Below are positions 23,759 to 32,123 of a DNA stretch of 64,000 nt, piece after piece. Position numbers and translations under genes: made by a program. The notes under the pieces were generated by a model. The model searched no databases and was not told the DNA's origin. It worked only from the letters and a program-made list of their open reading frames with translations. This DNA comes from an uncultured Muribaculaceae bacterium (lineage in GTDB: Bacteria > Bacteroidota > Bacteroidia > Bacteroidales > Muribaculaceae), in contig CAUBJF010000001.1 in the NCBI GenBank assembly GCA_958436175.1, positions 124,001 to 188,000 of the forward strand. The letters run 5' to 3'. Each line of letters opens with the position of its first letter. Positions within the stretch are counted from its first letter, which is position 1.

Positions 23759-26700
23759 ATGGAAGACACACTCGCAATTATAACTAATAACAACGATCGG
23801 CTGAGAAAAGTCAAAGCCACAATCAAAGAATATCTGCACGGACATCTGTCGGATGAACAAATCCAGAAATCGCTGCTTCCGAACATCCGATTTCTTGACC
23901 AAATCGGCGCAGTAGGACTGTTTCACAGCACCTTGGAAGCTTTGGGCGACAGATTCGAAGACAACATCGAATATCAGATTTGTAAGATGCTCGACTGTTA
24001 TGAAAACTTCGACCACTTAGGGATGGCTGTATGGTTGAATAAGATTAACTCGCATGAGGAGCTTACTGTTGAACAACGCGCCGTGGTCGCTATCAACACC
24101 ATTTTCGCCAATGCTAATGGTGGTTGTTTCGACGATTATGCAGACCAAGCTATTAGTGACCTCGAAGACTTGGTTTATAACGAGCATTATCTCGTCTTCG
24201 AAGGCCTGGAAAATCTAATGTTGGAACTTGAATGTCAAAAGGACTTGAACCGCCTTAACCGGTATGTAGACTTCCTTGAAAAATATGAATGTACTAACTG
24301 GAAGGAGTGTTACTCAATCAATTCTGTCCTCTTCAATCACTATCGGCGGGCCAATGACTTCGTCAAACAAAGAGAATGTGTTGGAGCCTTACAGTCCGGT
24401 GCCATCAAGTTCAAACTTGAAAAGGCCGATCAGCTGAAATTCAATATCTATTATCTCAGACTCTTGTTCGAATTGCGCGACGGAAGATGGGAAGACTATA
24501 GCATCAAATTATTTAACGAACACATCACTTATCTCAATGCCGATATCGATGTTGCCATGTCGTTCATCCGTGAATTTTATGCTATTGTCCGCGACGGGGC
24601 TATAGTGTATGGTCGTCATCTCAACGAAAAGTGCATACTGGACATCACCACAGCCATCAATGAGTCACTTGCCCGTTTTCTGGCATCTACTCAAATCATA
24701 TCGAATTCGTTCGAGCCAGAACTGCTCCACTCACGCCGTTTCTGGTTAGAGCTTAGAAAAGAACAAATCAAAGCGGAGGATATTGTATGCAATCATAATC
24801 CACACGAGATTCTGGAACGATGCAAAGCCTTACAAAACAAAATTCTAAACATATGCAAGATAAACCAAAACAGGCGTGAATACATCCACTGGCTTCTATG
24901 CTTCAGCGATGACTTATCGTCTTTATCACATGAAATCGACGTGAGCGAAGAGCTTCGAGACAGAGCCGAACAACTTGACTCTTTGCTTAAGGAAGTTGAC
25001 TATAGTCCTTCGGCTGCCTACTATCTCATTTTCCTTGCCAACATCTGGAATATGCTTGGAGAAGAAGACAAAGCCCGAGCTACCCTACAGCGTTTCAATC
25101 ACAGCGGTGTAAACATAAAAGTTTACAACCTCGGCGTTCAAAAGATATACTTATCACTGGAAGACAAATACAGACTGCTGCCCAATGACGAACGTCGCGA
25201 CATAATCGATCTAACGACCCTTCTTAGCGATTTAAACAGCCATCGAGAGATTGAAGAAGGATTCATTCGAGCAGAGCGCCATTTTAGGGAAATTGATGTG
25301 ACCAATGAAAACTACATTATTGCAGCAGGCCCGGAGAATGTCATACTCTTCCTCCTCAAATGCTCACATATATTCGTCAACGCAAACAGGTTCGATCTTG
25401 CAGATGCCGTTTTGGATAAGTTTAAATACATAGCCGACAGATGGAAAATCAATCCTGACACAAAAGCAGAATTCACAATATGCCATGCTACAAGCCTTTT
25501 CCGTAGAGAAAGACTCGAAGAAGCCTACAAGCTAACAAAAGATCTCCAATCACAGCCCATCGAAGACATATTAAAACTTCGCGCGCTCATTATCATGGGC
25601 GATATCGAGGCTGCGTATTCATGGCCTAATTTCAAAATCAATTCGCTCTCCGAAGCCTTGGCCTTGGCAGAACGGCTTGAGATCCCCGGTGAGATTGCCG
25701 GTGTCTACAAAAAGCTCGGTCTGTTCTTTTCCCCATATTACCCTGCCCTGGGTCTTTCTTTTATCAGGAAAGCAGAAGTGATATACGAAAATTCCGGCAT
25801 GATCGAGGAACTTTATGAGACATATTTGCTTATAGCTCAAGCCTCGATGTTCATTCATCTGGTATATTCATCCCGCTATGGAGAAAAAACCGTCATGTTC
25901 TTTAATGAGGCTGAAAGACTTCTTACCGAATACCCACGAACTTTATACAGGATCGAATCATCAAGATCATTCCACGACAGGATATTCGGAATATTACATT
26001 GCGACGTAGACCGACTTAACAACGCCATCTTGTTTTATGAGCGTGTCGGTGCTCCAAAAGACCTAAGACTCACCCTCGAATCAGGTATCATAGCTTGTTC
26101 GATGAACGGGAAAAGGAACGAGGCATTGGCAATGGCAAATCAATACCTTCAGATAGAATCTGAAAAAGGCGAAGAGCTATATATCGACCATGCGCATAAA
26201 ATGATTGACTGTCTTCAGCAACCGGACGGATGCATAGGGTTCCCTCTACCCGAACGACCCTATCCTGAAACGACCCTGCTTGATATTCTCGATGAGATTT
26301 CATTCGAGGAAGAATTATGGGCCTTGGATAGATCACCTATTCGCAATACGTTCCCTACATATGGCGACGAAGGAAAGTGCTTGCTTTTCAAAAACGGAGA
26401 ATCTTCCGTACTGGCTCCCACTTGTCTGCTCCCCTTTACATATTATAGAGGTCAATCAGAAAGGCATGATCCATGTTATCCGACGCTGTACCGTAAAAAT
26501 CTTAGTGCGGCAGACCGTTTCCTGGCAAGACTCCGGTACTGCGAATTCTATTTGCTTCTCGAAACGCATCCCATGTGCAATAAATTCAAGAATGCGTTCA
26601 GGTTTAAGTATCCCGACGGGAGCGACGAACAGCTCTATCTCAATGTCTACCATCTCGCGCTCGCTCAACACTATGGCATAGCAACCGAACTCATCGACCT

Positions 26701-27322
26701 GACATCCGATAAGTGGGTAGCAGCCTTCTTTGCAGCTACCAGATATTCCAATGGAACATATTCTCCTTTTGACAAAGAAGGCACAGGAGTATTCTACACA
26801 TGCCATGAAACTACAGATGAACTTAACATCAAGCCGATAGGCCTACAGCCATTCTCACGACCGGCAGAGCAACGCGGATATGCAATGTCGATGACAGAGA
26901 ATGAGAACTTTGAACAGAAAGTCTTTTCTATCAGGGAATTTAAGCATTATCGAGAAATTAACGAGTTCATATTCAACTACACCAACCGCTCGCTGAAATT
27001 ATTTCCCGTCGATGTTCTGGCTAACAAGGCTGACATGATAACAAAGAGTCATAAAATCTCTAAAGCAGCTTTCGCTATGGCTGTGGCACAATTCTATCCC
27101 AACGTAAAAGACGAGATGATTAACGAATGGATGAAATCAGGCAATATCGAGATAGTCGTCGAGCCAATCACTCAATTCTCCGAAGAGGACATCGACAAAT
27201 ATCGTCGAGAACTACCACATCGGATGAAGTACTTCCAGGAAAACATTCTTGTGCTCAACCTCAATCACATCACACCGGATGGTATGCACGTGATTCATCC
27301 GGTAAGGGATCTTAGACATTAA
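23759..27322 (+). CDS. Large helical-repeat protein with C-terminal FRG domain
   Basis: A 1187-aa protein with no signal peptide or membrane segment, so cytoplasmic. About residues 1-860 are almost wholly alpha-helical and contain TPR-like units (for example EEDKARATLQRFN and RLEEAYKLTKDLQ). Residues about 890-1080 form an FRG domain: it opens with TYYRGQSE, continues with a Leu/Tyr-rich helix, and has the hallmark LAQHYGIATELIDLTSDKWVAAFF. FRG domains have an unclear biochemical role. The long repeat array in front suggests a sensor or scaffold controlling the FRG part. It is flanked by a pseudogene and a self-contained regulator module, typical of an accessory region. A defence or stress function is possible but not shown. 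Confidence 0.7.
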   Translation: MEDTLAIITNNNDRLRKVKATIKEYLHGHLSDEQIQKSLLPNIRFLDQIGAVGLFHSTLEALGDRFEDNIEYQICKMLDCYENFDHLGMAVWLNKINSHEELTVEQRAVVAINTIFANANGGCFDDYADQAISDLEDLVYNEHYLVFEGLENLMLELECQKDLNRLNRYVDFLEKYECTNWKECYSINSVLFNHYRRANDFVKQRECVGALQSGAIKFKLEKADQLKFNIYYLRLLFELRDGRWEDYSIKLFNEHITYLNADIDVAMSFIREFYAIVRDGAIVYGRHLNEKCILDITTAINESLARFLASTQIISNSFEPELLHSRRFWLELRKEQIKAEDIVCNHNPHEILERCKALQNKILNICKINQNRREYIHWLLCFSDDLSSLSHEIDVSEELRDRAEQLDSLLKEVDYSPSAAYYLIFLANIWNMLGEEDKARATLQRFNHSGVNIKVYNLGVQKIYLSLEDKYRLLPNDERRDIIDLTTLLSDLNSHREIEEGFIRAERHFREIDVTNENYIIAAGPENVILFLLKCSHIFVNANRFDLADAVLDKFKYIADRWKINPDTKAEFTICHATSLFRRERLEEAYKLTKDLQSQPIEDILKLRALIIMGDIEAAYSWPNFKINSLSEALALAERLEIPGEIAGVYKKLGLFFSPYYPALGLSFIRKAEVIYENSGMIEELYETYLLIAQASMFIHLVYSSRYGEKTVMFFNEAERLLTEYPRTLYRIESSRSFHDRIFGILHCDVDRLNNAILFYERVGAPKDLRLTLESGIIACSMNGKRNEALAMANQYLQIESEKGEELYIDHAHKMIDCLQQPDGCIGFPLPERPYPETTLLDILDEISFEEELWALDRSPIRNTFPTYGDEGKCLLFKNGESSVLAPTCLLPFTYYRGQSERHDPCYPTLYRKNLSAADRFLARLRYCEFYLLLETHPMCNKFKNAFRFKYPDGSDEQLYLNVYHLALAQHYGIATELIDLTSDKWVAAFFAATRYSNGTYSPFDKEGTGVFYTCHETTDELNIKPIGLQPFSRPAEQRGYAMSMTENENFEQKVFSIREFKHYREINEFIFNYTNRSLKLFPVDVLANKADMITKSHKISKAAFAMAVAQFYPNVKDEMINEWMKSGNIEIVVEPITQFSEEDIDKYRRELPHRMKYFQENILVLNLNHITPDGMHVIHPVRDLRH

Positions 27323-27421
27323 AGAAATGAAAATTAAAGATGTCCAAAACAAAAGAGCCAATGCACGCTATACCGTTACTAAGGCTCTCGGTGTTAAACA
27401 ATGTTAAAGTTTATGATTTAA

Positions 27422-27453
27422 TTTGGTTTATACTATAAACCATACTAACTTTG
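27422..27453 (+). promoter_or_regulatory. Promoter with overlapping palindromic operator (copy 1)
   Basis: TTTG (27422-27425) and TAACTTTG (27446-27453) are 20 nt apart, a full-consensus promoter. The palindrome GGTTTATA-C-TATAAACC (27425-27441) fills the spacer, so a bound dimer would exclude RNA polymerase. It drives the membrane protein and winged-helix regulator pair. Confidence 0.65.
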
Positions 27454-27460
27454 CTTCCAT

Positions 27461-27490
27461 AAAAGGTGACAGTCGCGAATGTCGCCTTTT
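27461..27490 (+). other. 5' leader hairpin
   Basis: AAAAGGTGACA (27461-27471) pairs over 11 bp with TGTCGCCTTTT (27480-27490), including one T-G pair, around an 8-nt loop. It begins at about the predicted transcription start, so it would cap the mRNA 5' end and might protect it. As it ends in T's, premature termination is also possible. Confidence 0.55.
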
Positions 27491-27503
27491 ATAAAGGCCT
27501 ATC

Positions 27504-27520
27504 GGTTTATTTTATAAACC
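27504..27520. promoter_or_regulatory. Palindromic operator (copy 2)
   Basis: GGTTTAT-TTT-ATAAACC has 7-bp arms, and like copy 1 it is followed by ATACTA. The centres of the two copies are 79 bp apart. It lies in the leader 28 nt before the membrane-protein start. The likely ligand is the winged-helix regulator encoded downstream. Confidence 0.5.
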
Positions 27521-27547
27521 ATACTACAAACTAAACGCTCAAACAAA

Positions 27548-28174
27548 ATGGAAGAAAAACAACTTACCGAAAAAGAAAGCATCGCCTTGATAACAGAGAT
27601 GATCTCTCGTACAAAACGCCGATATATCGGCAATGGCGACAATCTTCTCATGTGGGGATATCTCGTCGTCGCAGTCAGTGTCGCCGTATGGGCTCTCCTC
27701 TACTTCACACATAATCAAGCATGGAACTGGCTATGGTTTCTCATACCTGTCGTAGGCGGTATCCTGACACCCATAATGGTCCGAAAAGAAAGACTCAAAG
27801 CAGGTGCCAAAAACTACTCCGACAGCATCATCTCTCGTTTCTGGACTGCCTGTGGATTGTCGGAACTTGCCGCTATCCTCGCCTGCTTCGGTTTTTTGCT
27901 GATCGGGGGTATAGACTGCTGGGTCATGATGTTGATGTTTTCTCTCATCGTCGTCTCTATAATTGAAATGGCACAAGGCATTGTACTTAACGAGAACTGC
28001 TTTATCTTCGGAGGTGCAGCAGGTCTTGCCGTCGGAATACTGACCTGTTGCTGCGTAGCCGGAGGTATTCCTCTCGGAGCTGCCTGGTACATGCCCCTTT
28101 TCATCCTTGCTTTCGTCGCAATGATGATAATACCCGGTCATATTATCAACCATAAAGCAAAAACAGAACAATGA
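27548..28174 (+). CDS. Multi-pass membrane protein of unknown function
   Basis: A 208-aa protein with a short charged N-terminus (EEKQLTEKESIALITEMI) and about six hydrophobic segments (near residues 34-54, 58-76, 100-120, 123-145, 150-172 and 176-196). One segment is Cys-rich (ILTCCCVAGG). No transporter or enzyme motif is recognised. Its stop overlaps the start of the winged-helix regulator (ATGA), so the two are co-translated. Such membrane-protein plus HTH pairs are often autoregulated stress or permease modules; function is unassigned. Confidence 0.7.
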   Translation: MEEKQLTEKESIALITEMISRTKRRYIGNGDNLLMWGYLVVAVSVAVWALLYFTHNQAWNWLWFLIPVVGGILTPIMVRKERLKAGAKNYSDSIISRFWTACGLSELAAILACFGFLLIGGIDCWVMMLMFSLIVVSIIEMAQGIVLNENCFIFGGAAGLAVGILTCCCVAGGIPLGAAWYMPLFILAFVAMMIIPGHIINHKAKTEQ

Positions 28175-28455
28175 GAGAGCTTGACCCACTGCTGCATTCA
28201 CAGTTGCGTCTTGCCATTATGTCGATTCTCATGAACGTTGAGGAAGCCGACTTCGTGTACTTAAAAGAAAAGACCGAGTCCACAGCCGGAAATCTCAGCG
28301 TCCAAATCGAAAAATTATCGAATGCAGCTTACATCACTGTTGAAAAAAGCTTTCTCGGACGCAAACCACGCACTGTCTGTCGTATCTCACCGACCGGTCG
28401 TAAGGCTTTTGAAGAATACGTGGACGCTTTGAAAACTTATATAGATTTACACTGA
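28171..28455 (+). CDS. Small winged-helix transcriptional regulator
   Basis: A 94-aa protein consisting of one winged-helix DNA-binding domain of the MarR/ArsR-like 'HTH_34' type: LHSQLRLAIMSILM (helix 1), DFVYLKEKTESTAGNLSVQIEKLS (recognition region), and a wing with GRKPRTVCRISPTGRKAFEEYV. No metal-binding Cys pair is visible. It starts inside the stop of the preceding membrane-protein gene. It probably binds the duplicated GGTTTAT-ATAAACC palindromes upstream of the pair, giving autoregulation. The signal it responds to is unknown. Confidence 0.82.
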   Translation: MRELDPLLHSQLRLAIMSILMNVEEADFVYLKEKTESTAGNLSVQIEKLSNAAYITVEKSFLGRKPRTVCRISPTGRKAFEEYVDALKTYIDLH

Positions 28456-28470
28456 CAAACCCATTACAGA

Positions 28471-28513
28471 AGATAAGAGCATGCCCCTGTCCGAGACATG
28501 CTCTTATCTTTTT
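28471..28513 (+). terminator. Terminator after the winged-helix regulator
   Basis: A perfect 13-bp stem, AGATAAGAGCATG (28471-28483) with CATGCTCTTATCT (28497-28509), followed by TTTT. It lies between two converging genes and may serve both. Confidence 0.9.
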
Positions 28514-28529
28514 CCGCAGTTTTCCTGTC

Positions 28530-29204
28530 TTATTTATTGACAGTATACCTCATCCACACGGTATTACCCATTCGTTCGACATCGGTAAGCGTAAGCAGTG
28601 TGGGAGGATAGTCTTTCTGCTTGATGCCGTCGAACACGGCTGTCATTCCGGCACGTCCGTCGATGCCTCCCCCAACCATGAGGCTGACTTCATCAAGCAG
28701 ACCGGCCTGTAGGAAAGCACCATTGATATGTCCTCCACCCACGATGCCGAGGCGTTTCACACCGAACTTGTCAGCAAGTATTTCAACTGACTTGGGAAAA
28801 TCTATACCTTTTCTGCCGCATGCAATCCATGAGATTCCGTGAGCGGTGAGATATTCGTTATATTCCTTCGGACATGTCTCGTCGGTGATTACCAAGAGAT
28901 TGTCGCTCGTGGCATCCGCCGGCCACTTCAGGCAGCCATGAGTGTCGACAGCTATCTCATAGTTATCGGCAGGATGAGCTATATAATACTCTTCTACCCC
29001 GATGGGTGTTGTGTCTTTTGCCTTGAACGGTTCGTGCAAAGCATAATGCATCTGGCGGCTCACACGTCCTTCGAGCACAGCATCGAGCTTTAGACGGTCG
29101 AGCGCATCATAGTAGACGTCTGTCTTATCTATCTCGGCAGTCATCGCACAGTCGATACGACCATCGACCGACGACATCATATGACATATGATATATGGTT
29201 TCAT
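28530..29204 (-). CDS. RibD C-terminal/dihydrofolate-reductase-like protein
   Basis: A 224-aa cytoplasmic protein counted from the ATG at 29202-29204. The open frame extends 32 codons upstream through the promoter, but MKPYIICHMMSSVDGRI is the usual start of this family. It has MSSVDGRID at the N-terminus, a central DAVLEGRVSRQ, and the NADPH-binding LGIVGGGHINGAFLQAGLLDEV seen in two parts. The fold is that of the reductase half of RibD. It lacks the deaminase domain and a riboflavin-gene context, so its substrate is unknown; many relatives are stand-alone reductases. Confidence 0.8.
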   Translation of the reverse strand: MKPYIICHMMSSVDGRIDCAMTAEIDKTDVYYDALDRLKLDAVLEGRVSRQMHYALHEPFKAKDTTPIGVEEYYIAHPADNYEIAVDTHGCLKWPADATSDNLLVITDETCPKEYNEYLTAHGISWIACGRKGIDFPKSVEILADKFGVKRLGIVGGGHINGAFLQAGLLDEVSLMVGGGIDGRAGMTAVFDGIKQKDYPPTLLTLTDVERMGNTVWMRYTVNK

Positions 29205-29237
29205 TCGAACAGATGATAATAGGGTTGAATTACATAG

Positions 29238-29245
29238 CAAAATTA
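29238..29245 (-). promoter_or_regulatory. -7 element for the RibD-like gene
   Basis: On the minus strand this is TAATTTTG, a full match to TAnnTTTG, 33 nt upstream of the chosen start. No clear -33 TTTG is seen at the right distance. Confidence 0.45.
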
Positions 29246-29331
29246 AGAATAATCCGGAACACACACCTTTCCCGATTACTATTATTGCTACCAATGCCAA
29301 TCTTTCACCATCTTACCCAGTGATAGAGACA

Positions 29332-29362
29332 CGCCCCAGGATTTACAAGTAACCCTGGGGCG
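29332..29362 (-). terminator. Hairpin at the end of the large PUL
   Basis: CGCCCCAGG (29332-29340) pairs with CCTGGGGCG (29354-29362). It lies 25 nt beyond the stop of the last PUL gene. No strong U-run follows on the minus strand, so termination may be partial or the hairpin may protect the 3' end. Confidence 0.6.
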
Positions 29363-29387
29363 CAGATTATTGAAATTTCAGCAAGAT

Positions 29388-30662
29388 TCAACGTGTCGGA
29401 ATGGTCTTCGAGAGTGGTATCTCATGACGTAACATCTTACCGGCAAGTCCTGTCAGCCAAAGATAGTGGTCGCTCGGCTTACCGTCCATATCGACAAACT
29501 GTATATCCTTACCAACGGGAGGATTGTCGCTGCATTTGAATATGGCTGTTCCTTCGTTGACTTCATCGAACATAGCGACATACAGCATATCAACACCGGC
29601 ATTGAGCGCCGTGTATATCTGCTGCCAATAGAAGCGTCCCCCCTGACGCGGTATAGACCCGGTAGGCTTGACATCATCGGGAAATTCGAAACGACTCAGG
29701 TTATGCCAGCTGAAACCGGGAGTCACAACAGGCACATAACCTATGTTGTGCTCCTTGCACCATTTGATGTCTCCGAGTATAACATCGCGGTAACGGTCCA
29801 TGTCGTTATGGAGCAACGGGCTGAATCTCTGCACCATCCACGGCAGGACTATGTCGCACTTGCAGATAAGTTCATGTAGATATGGGTCGCTTACACAATC
29901 GGCATTCAGCTCTCGCCAGAAAGTAGGCACACCTATCATTATGCTGCAGCCTCCGTATTCAGGGTCGTTTTTCAGGAAGTCGAGAAAACGTTCAAGTCCA
30001 ATATTGCGTATATTATAGGGCCTGTCAGGGAAGCCTACACCCCAGATAGTGACAAGTGGGCGGCCATTGTAAAACACATAATTGTTCTCCCCGTCGGGAT
30101 TTGTCACCTTCAGGGAATCGACAAGGTATTTCCAGTCATCGATAAGCATCGAACAGTTTTCAGTCTTAGGGTTAAGACCGGAAAGGTCGTACATCACGCC
30201 GATAGCACGACCATGGTCCTGCGCCGCCTTAATAGCGTAACGAAGCACATTGCTACGTTTCCGGGCCTCCGGACGGGCCGCACCCCAGAAGCGCTGCATG
30301 AAAACGCCGTCGAGCCCATAATCCTCCATCCATCTGAAGTGAACATCTACTGTCTGCTGGTCGTCGGAACAGAAGAAACGGGCCGTGGAACCGTCTTTGT
30401 GTTTGAGCCCCGTCGGATAGGTATTTTCGTATTCACTGACATCGGGCCACATATCGATTCTTACCTGGTCCTCATTGCCGAACCAGGTACCTTTTGCAGG
30501 TTTATGGAACCAACCTTGATATCCTGCCATGACAAGCCCTTTATAGGAGGGATATTTTGTCGTCGTGGAATGTTTGGTACCTCCATAGACTGAACCCGTA
30601 GAAGCCACAAGCAATGCAAGGGATGCAACGATGCTCTTGCTTAGAGATTTTGCCATATACAT
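29388..30662 (-). CDS. GH71/GH99-like glycoside hydrolase (copy 1)
   Basis: A 424-aa secreted protein with an N-terminal signal (VASLALLVASTGSVYG), no lipobox. The catalytic-type domain starts at YPSYKGLVMAGYQGWF and contains IDMWPDVSEYE, HFRWMEDYGLDGVFMQRF, AIGVMYDLSGLNP, VTIWGVGFPDRPYN, CDIVLPWMVQRF and MFDEVNEGTAIFK (near residue 365). The last piece recalls the NEWHEGT-type segment of GH99 endo-mannosidases. Relatives in Bacteroidales are labelled GH71/99-like or 'xylosidase/arabinosidase', but the substrate is not settled. It is the last gene of the operon, 4 nt after a GH43 gene. Two paralogues occur at 44302-45873 and 58318-59547. Confidence 0.75.
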   Translation of the reverse strand: MYMAKSLSKSIVASLALLVASTGSVYGGTKHSTTTKYPSYKGLVMAGYQGWFHKPAKGTWFGNEDQVRIDMWPDVSEYENTYPTGLKHKDGSTARFFCSDDQQTVDVHFRWMEDYGLDGVFMQRFWGAARPEARKRSNVLRYAIKAAQDHGRAIGVMYDLSGLNPKTENCSMLIDDWKYLVDSLKVTNPDGENNYVFYNGRPLVTIWGVGFPDRPYNIRNIGLERFLDFLKNDPEYGGCSIMIGVPTFWRELNADCVSDPYLHELICKCDIVLPWMVQRFSPLLHNDMDRYRDVILGDIKWCKEHNIGYVPVVTPGFSWHNLSRFEFPDDVKPTGSIPRQGGRFYWQQIYTALNAGVDMLYVAMFDEVNEGTAIFKCSDNPPVGKDIQFVDMDGKPSDHYLWLTGLAGKMLRHEIPLSKTIPTR

Positions 30663-30666
30663 AGTT

Positions 30667-32115
30667 CTATTCGTATTTTATCGTGAAGTCTTTGATCGAT
30701 ATTTCTCCTTCTTTGGTCCTGAACTCTATCACATGCTCGCCTTTCTTAAGGGGAACAGTAAAAGTCAGCTCCTGCCATTTCCCATTCTCGTTATCCGGCA
30801 GTCTGATACCATGCATGTCTGTGAGATATTCGACATCTTCGAGAAACGATATTTTTGAATTCTCTTTATTTTGTCTCACAAGAGCAACGACCTTACAGAT
30901 ACCGTCCTTCTCGGAATCGATGCTGAATCTCAGCCATTCTTCCGGTCCAAGATTCACGAATTCGGCCTTTCGAGATGGCGCTATCTTGTCGTGCCGGAAG
31001 AAACCCTTTGAATTACCTCCTTCGTTGTATTCTGTCGCGTCTATATGTAGAGGCGCACCGGCCGACAGCACAAAGGGTTCCGATGGATAAGGGCTCCCCC
31101 ATGTGTTGAGGATATTGATTCGACCGTCAGGCGTATATGTCAGCTCGTCGAAGCATACCGATCGAAGGTTGCCTCTTCCCGAAAAATCGGCTGTATGATA
31201 GAACTGATACCACTTGCCCTTGAATTTAACTATAGAACCGTGAGTCGTATCGTGCCCATGAGGGAACATATAGATTCCCATCGGAGTATATTCCCCGAGA
31301 GGGCTGTCGGCTACGGAATAGCGCATATGATTGTTCTCGAAGTTGTTGTCAGAATGACTTAGATAGTACTTGCCATTGTATTTATAGACCCATGGGGCTT
31401 CGTGAAAGTCCTCGAAGCCCTCGAGCTTGTGCATCTCGCCGTCCAGTTTGGTCCAGTCATCCTTGCAAAGCTTACCGCCCCAGCATCCTTTGCCGCCGCC
31501 ACCTACATAGAGATAAGGCTGACCGTCGTCGTCGACAAACAGACATGGGTCGATTACCGACGGGACACCTTTAATATAACCTTTAAGATCGAATGGACCA
31601 GCCGGATTCTCTGATGTCCCGACAAATATTCCCCAGACATCCTCCGTATTGGAAAGCTTATGAGGATAGATGAAGTAATAAAGTCCGTTGGCCGGATTAT
31701 AACCACAGTCAGGAGCCCACATGAACCCGTCTGAACCTATACCTGTCACACGATTGGAGGTCTCTGCATTGAGAACCTCTCCATGGTCGGTCCAGTTGAT
31801 CAGGTCCTCGGTCGAAAAGATATGATAGCGGTCCATGTAGTCACATCCGCGCGGAGGTTCCATATCATGCGAGGCATAGAGATACAGAACCTCTTTTCCG
31901 TCCACTTTCCACACGTGAGCCGAAGGGTCTGCGGTATAGAGATGTCCAAGACTGTCGCCCTCCATCATCGGAGAAGTGAAGTCCAGGAACAAAGGATTCG
32001 ATGAATAGGCTGATGTCCTGGGATAAACAATCTCATTTTCAGCAACCTGTACTTGGCCAAAACCTGCAATGGCAATCAAGGCGACAGGTAGTGCAGTTAC
32101 TATTTTAGATTTCAT
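30667..32115 (-). CDS. GH43 glycosidase with C-terminal carbohydrate-binding region
   Basis: A 482-aa secreted protein. Residues about 50-330 form a five-bladed propeller of the GH43 type, with the three acidic positions in LYTADPSAHVW (Asp base), VIDPCLFVDDDG (Asp) and DFHEAPWVYKYNGKYYLS (Glu acid), plus HGSIVKFKGKWYQFYH. Residues about 345-482 look like a beta-sandwich CBM6-type module (GPEEWLRFSIDSEKDG, FTVPLKKGEHVIEF). Typical activities are alpha-L-arabinofuranosidase or beta-xylosidase; specificity cannot be read here. It lies 8 nt after the 1067-aa GH2 gene. The propeller is paralogous to 43208-44197. Confidence 0.85.
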   Translation of the reverse strand: MKSKIVTALPVALIAIAGFGQVQVAENEIVYPRTSAYSSNPLFLDFTSPMMEGDSLGHLYTADPSAHVWKVDGKEVLYLYASHDMEPPRGCDYMDRYHIFSTEDLINWTDHGEVLNAETSNRVTGIGSDGFMWAPDCGYNPANGLYYFIYPHKLSNTEDVWGIFVGTSENPAGPFDLKGYIKGVPSVIDPCLFVDDDGQPYLYVGGGGKGCWGGKLCKDDWTKLDGEMHKLEGFEDFHEAPWVYKYNGKYYLSHSDNNFENNHMRYSVADSPLGEYTPMGIYMFPHGHDTTHGSIVKFKGKWYQFYHTADFSGRGNLRSVCFDELTYTPDGRINILNTWGSPYPSEPFVLSAGAPLHIDATEYNEGGNSKGFFRHDKIAPSRKAEFVNLGPEEWLRFSIDSEKDGICKVVALVRQNKENSKISFLEDVEYLTDMHGIRLPDNENGKWQELTFTVPLKKGEHVIEFRTKEGEISIKDFTIKYE

Positions 32116-32123
32116 TTTCTTAG

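Noticed and set aside
27354..27388. Inverted repeat AGAGCC/GGCTCT after the FRG-domain gene
   Set aside because: The stem is only 6 bp with a 23-nt loop and no U-run; not convincing as a terminator.
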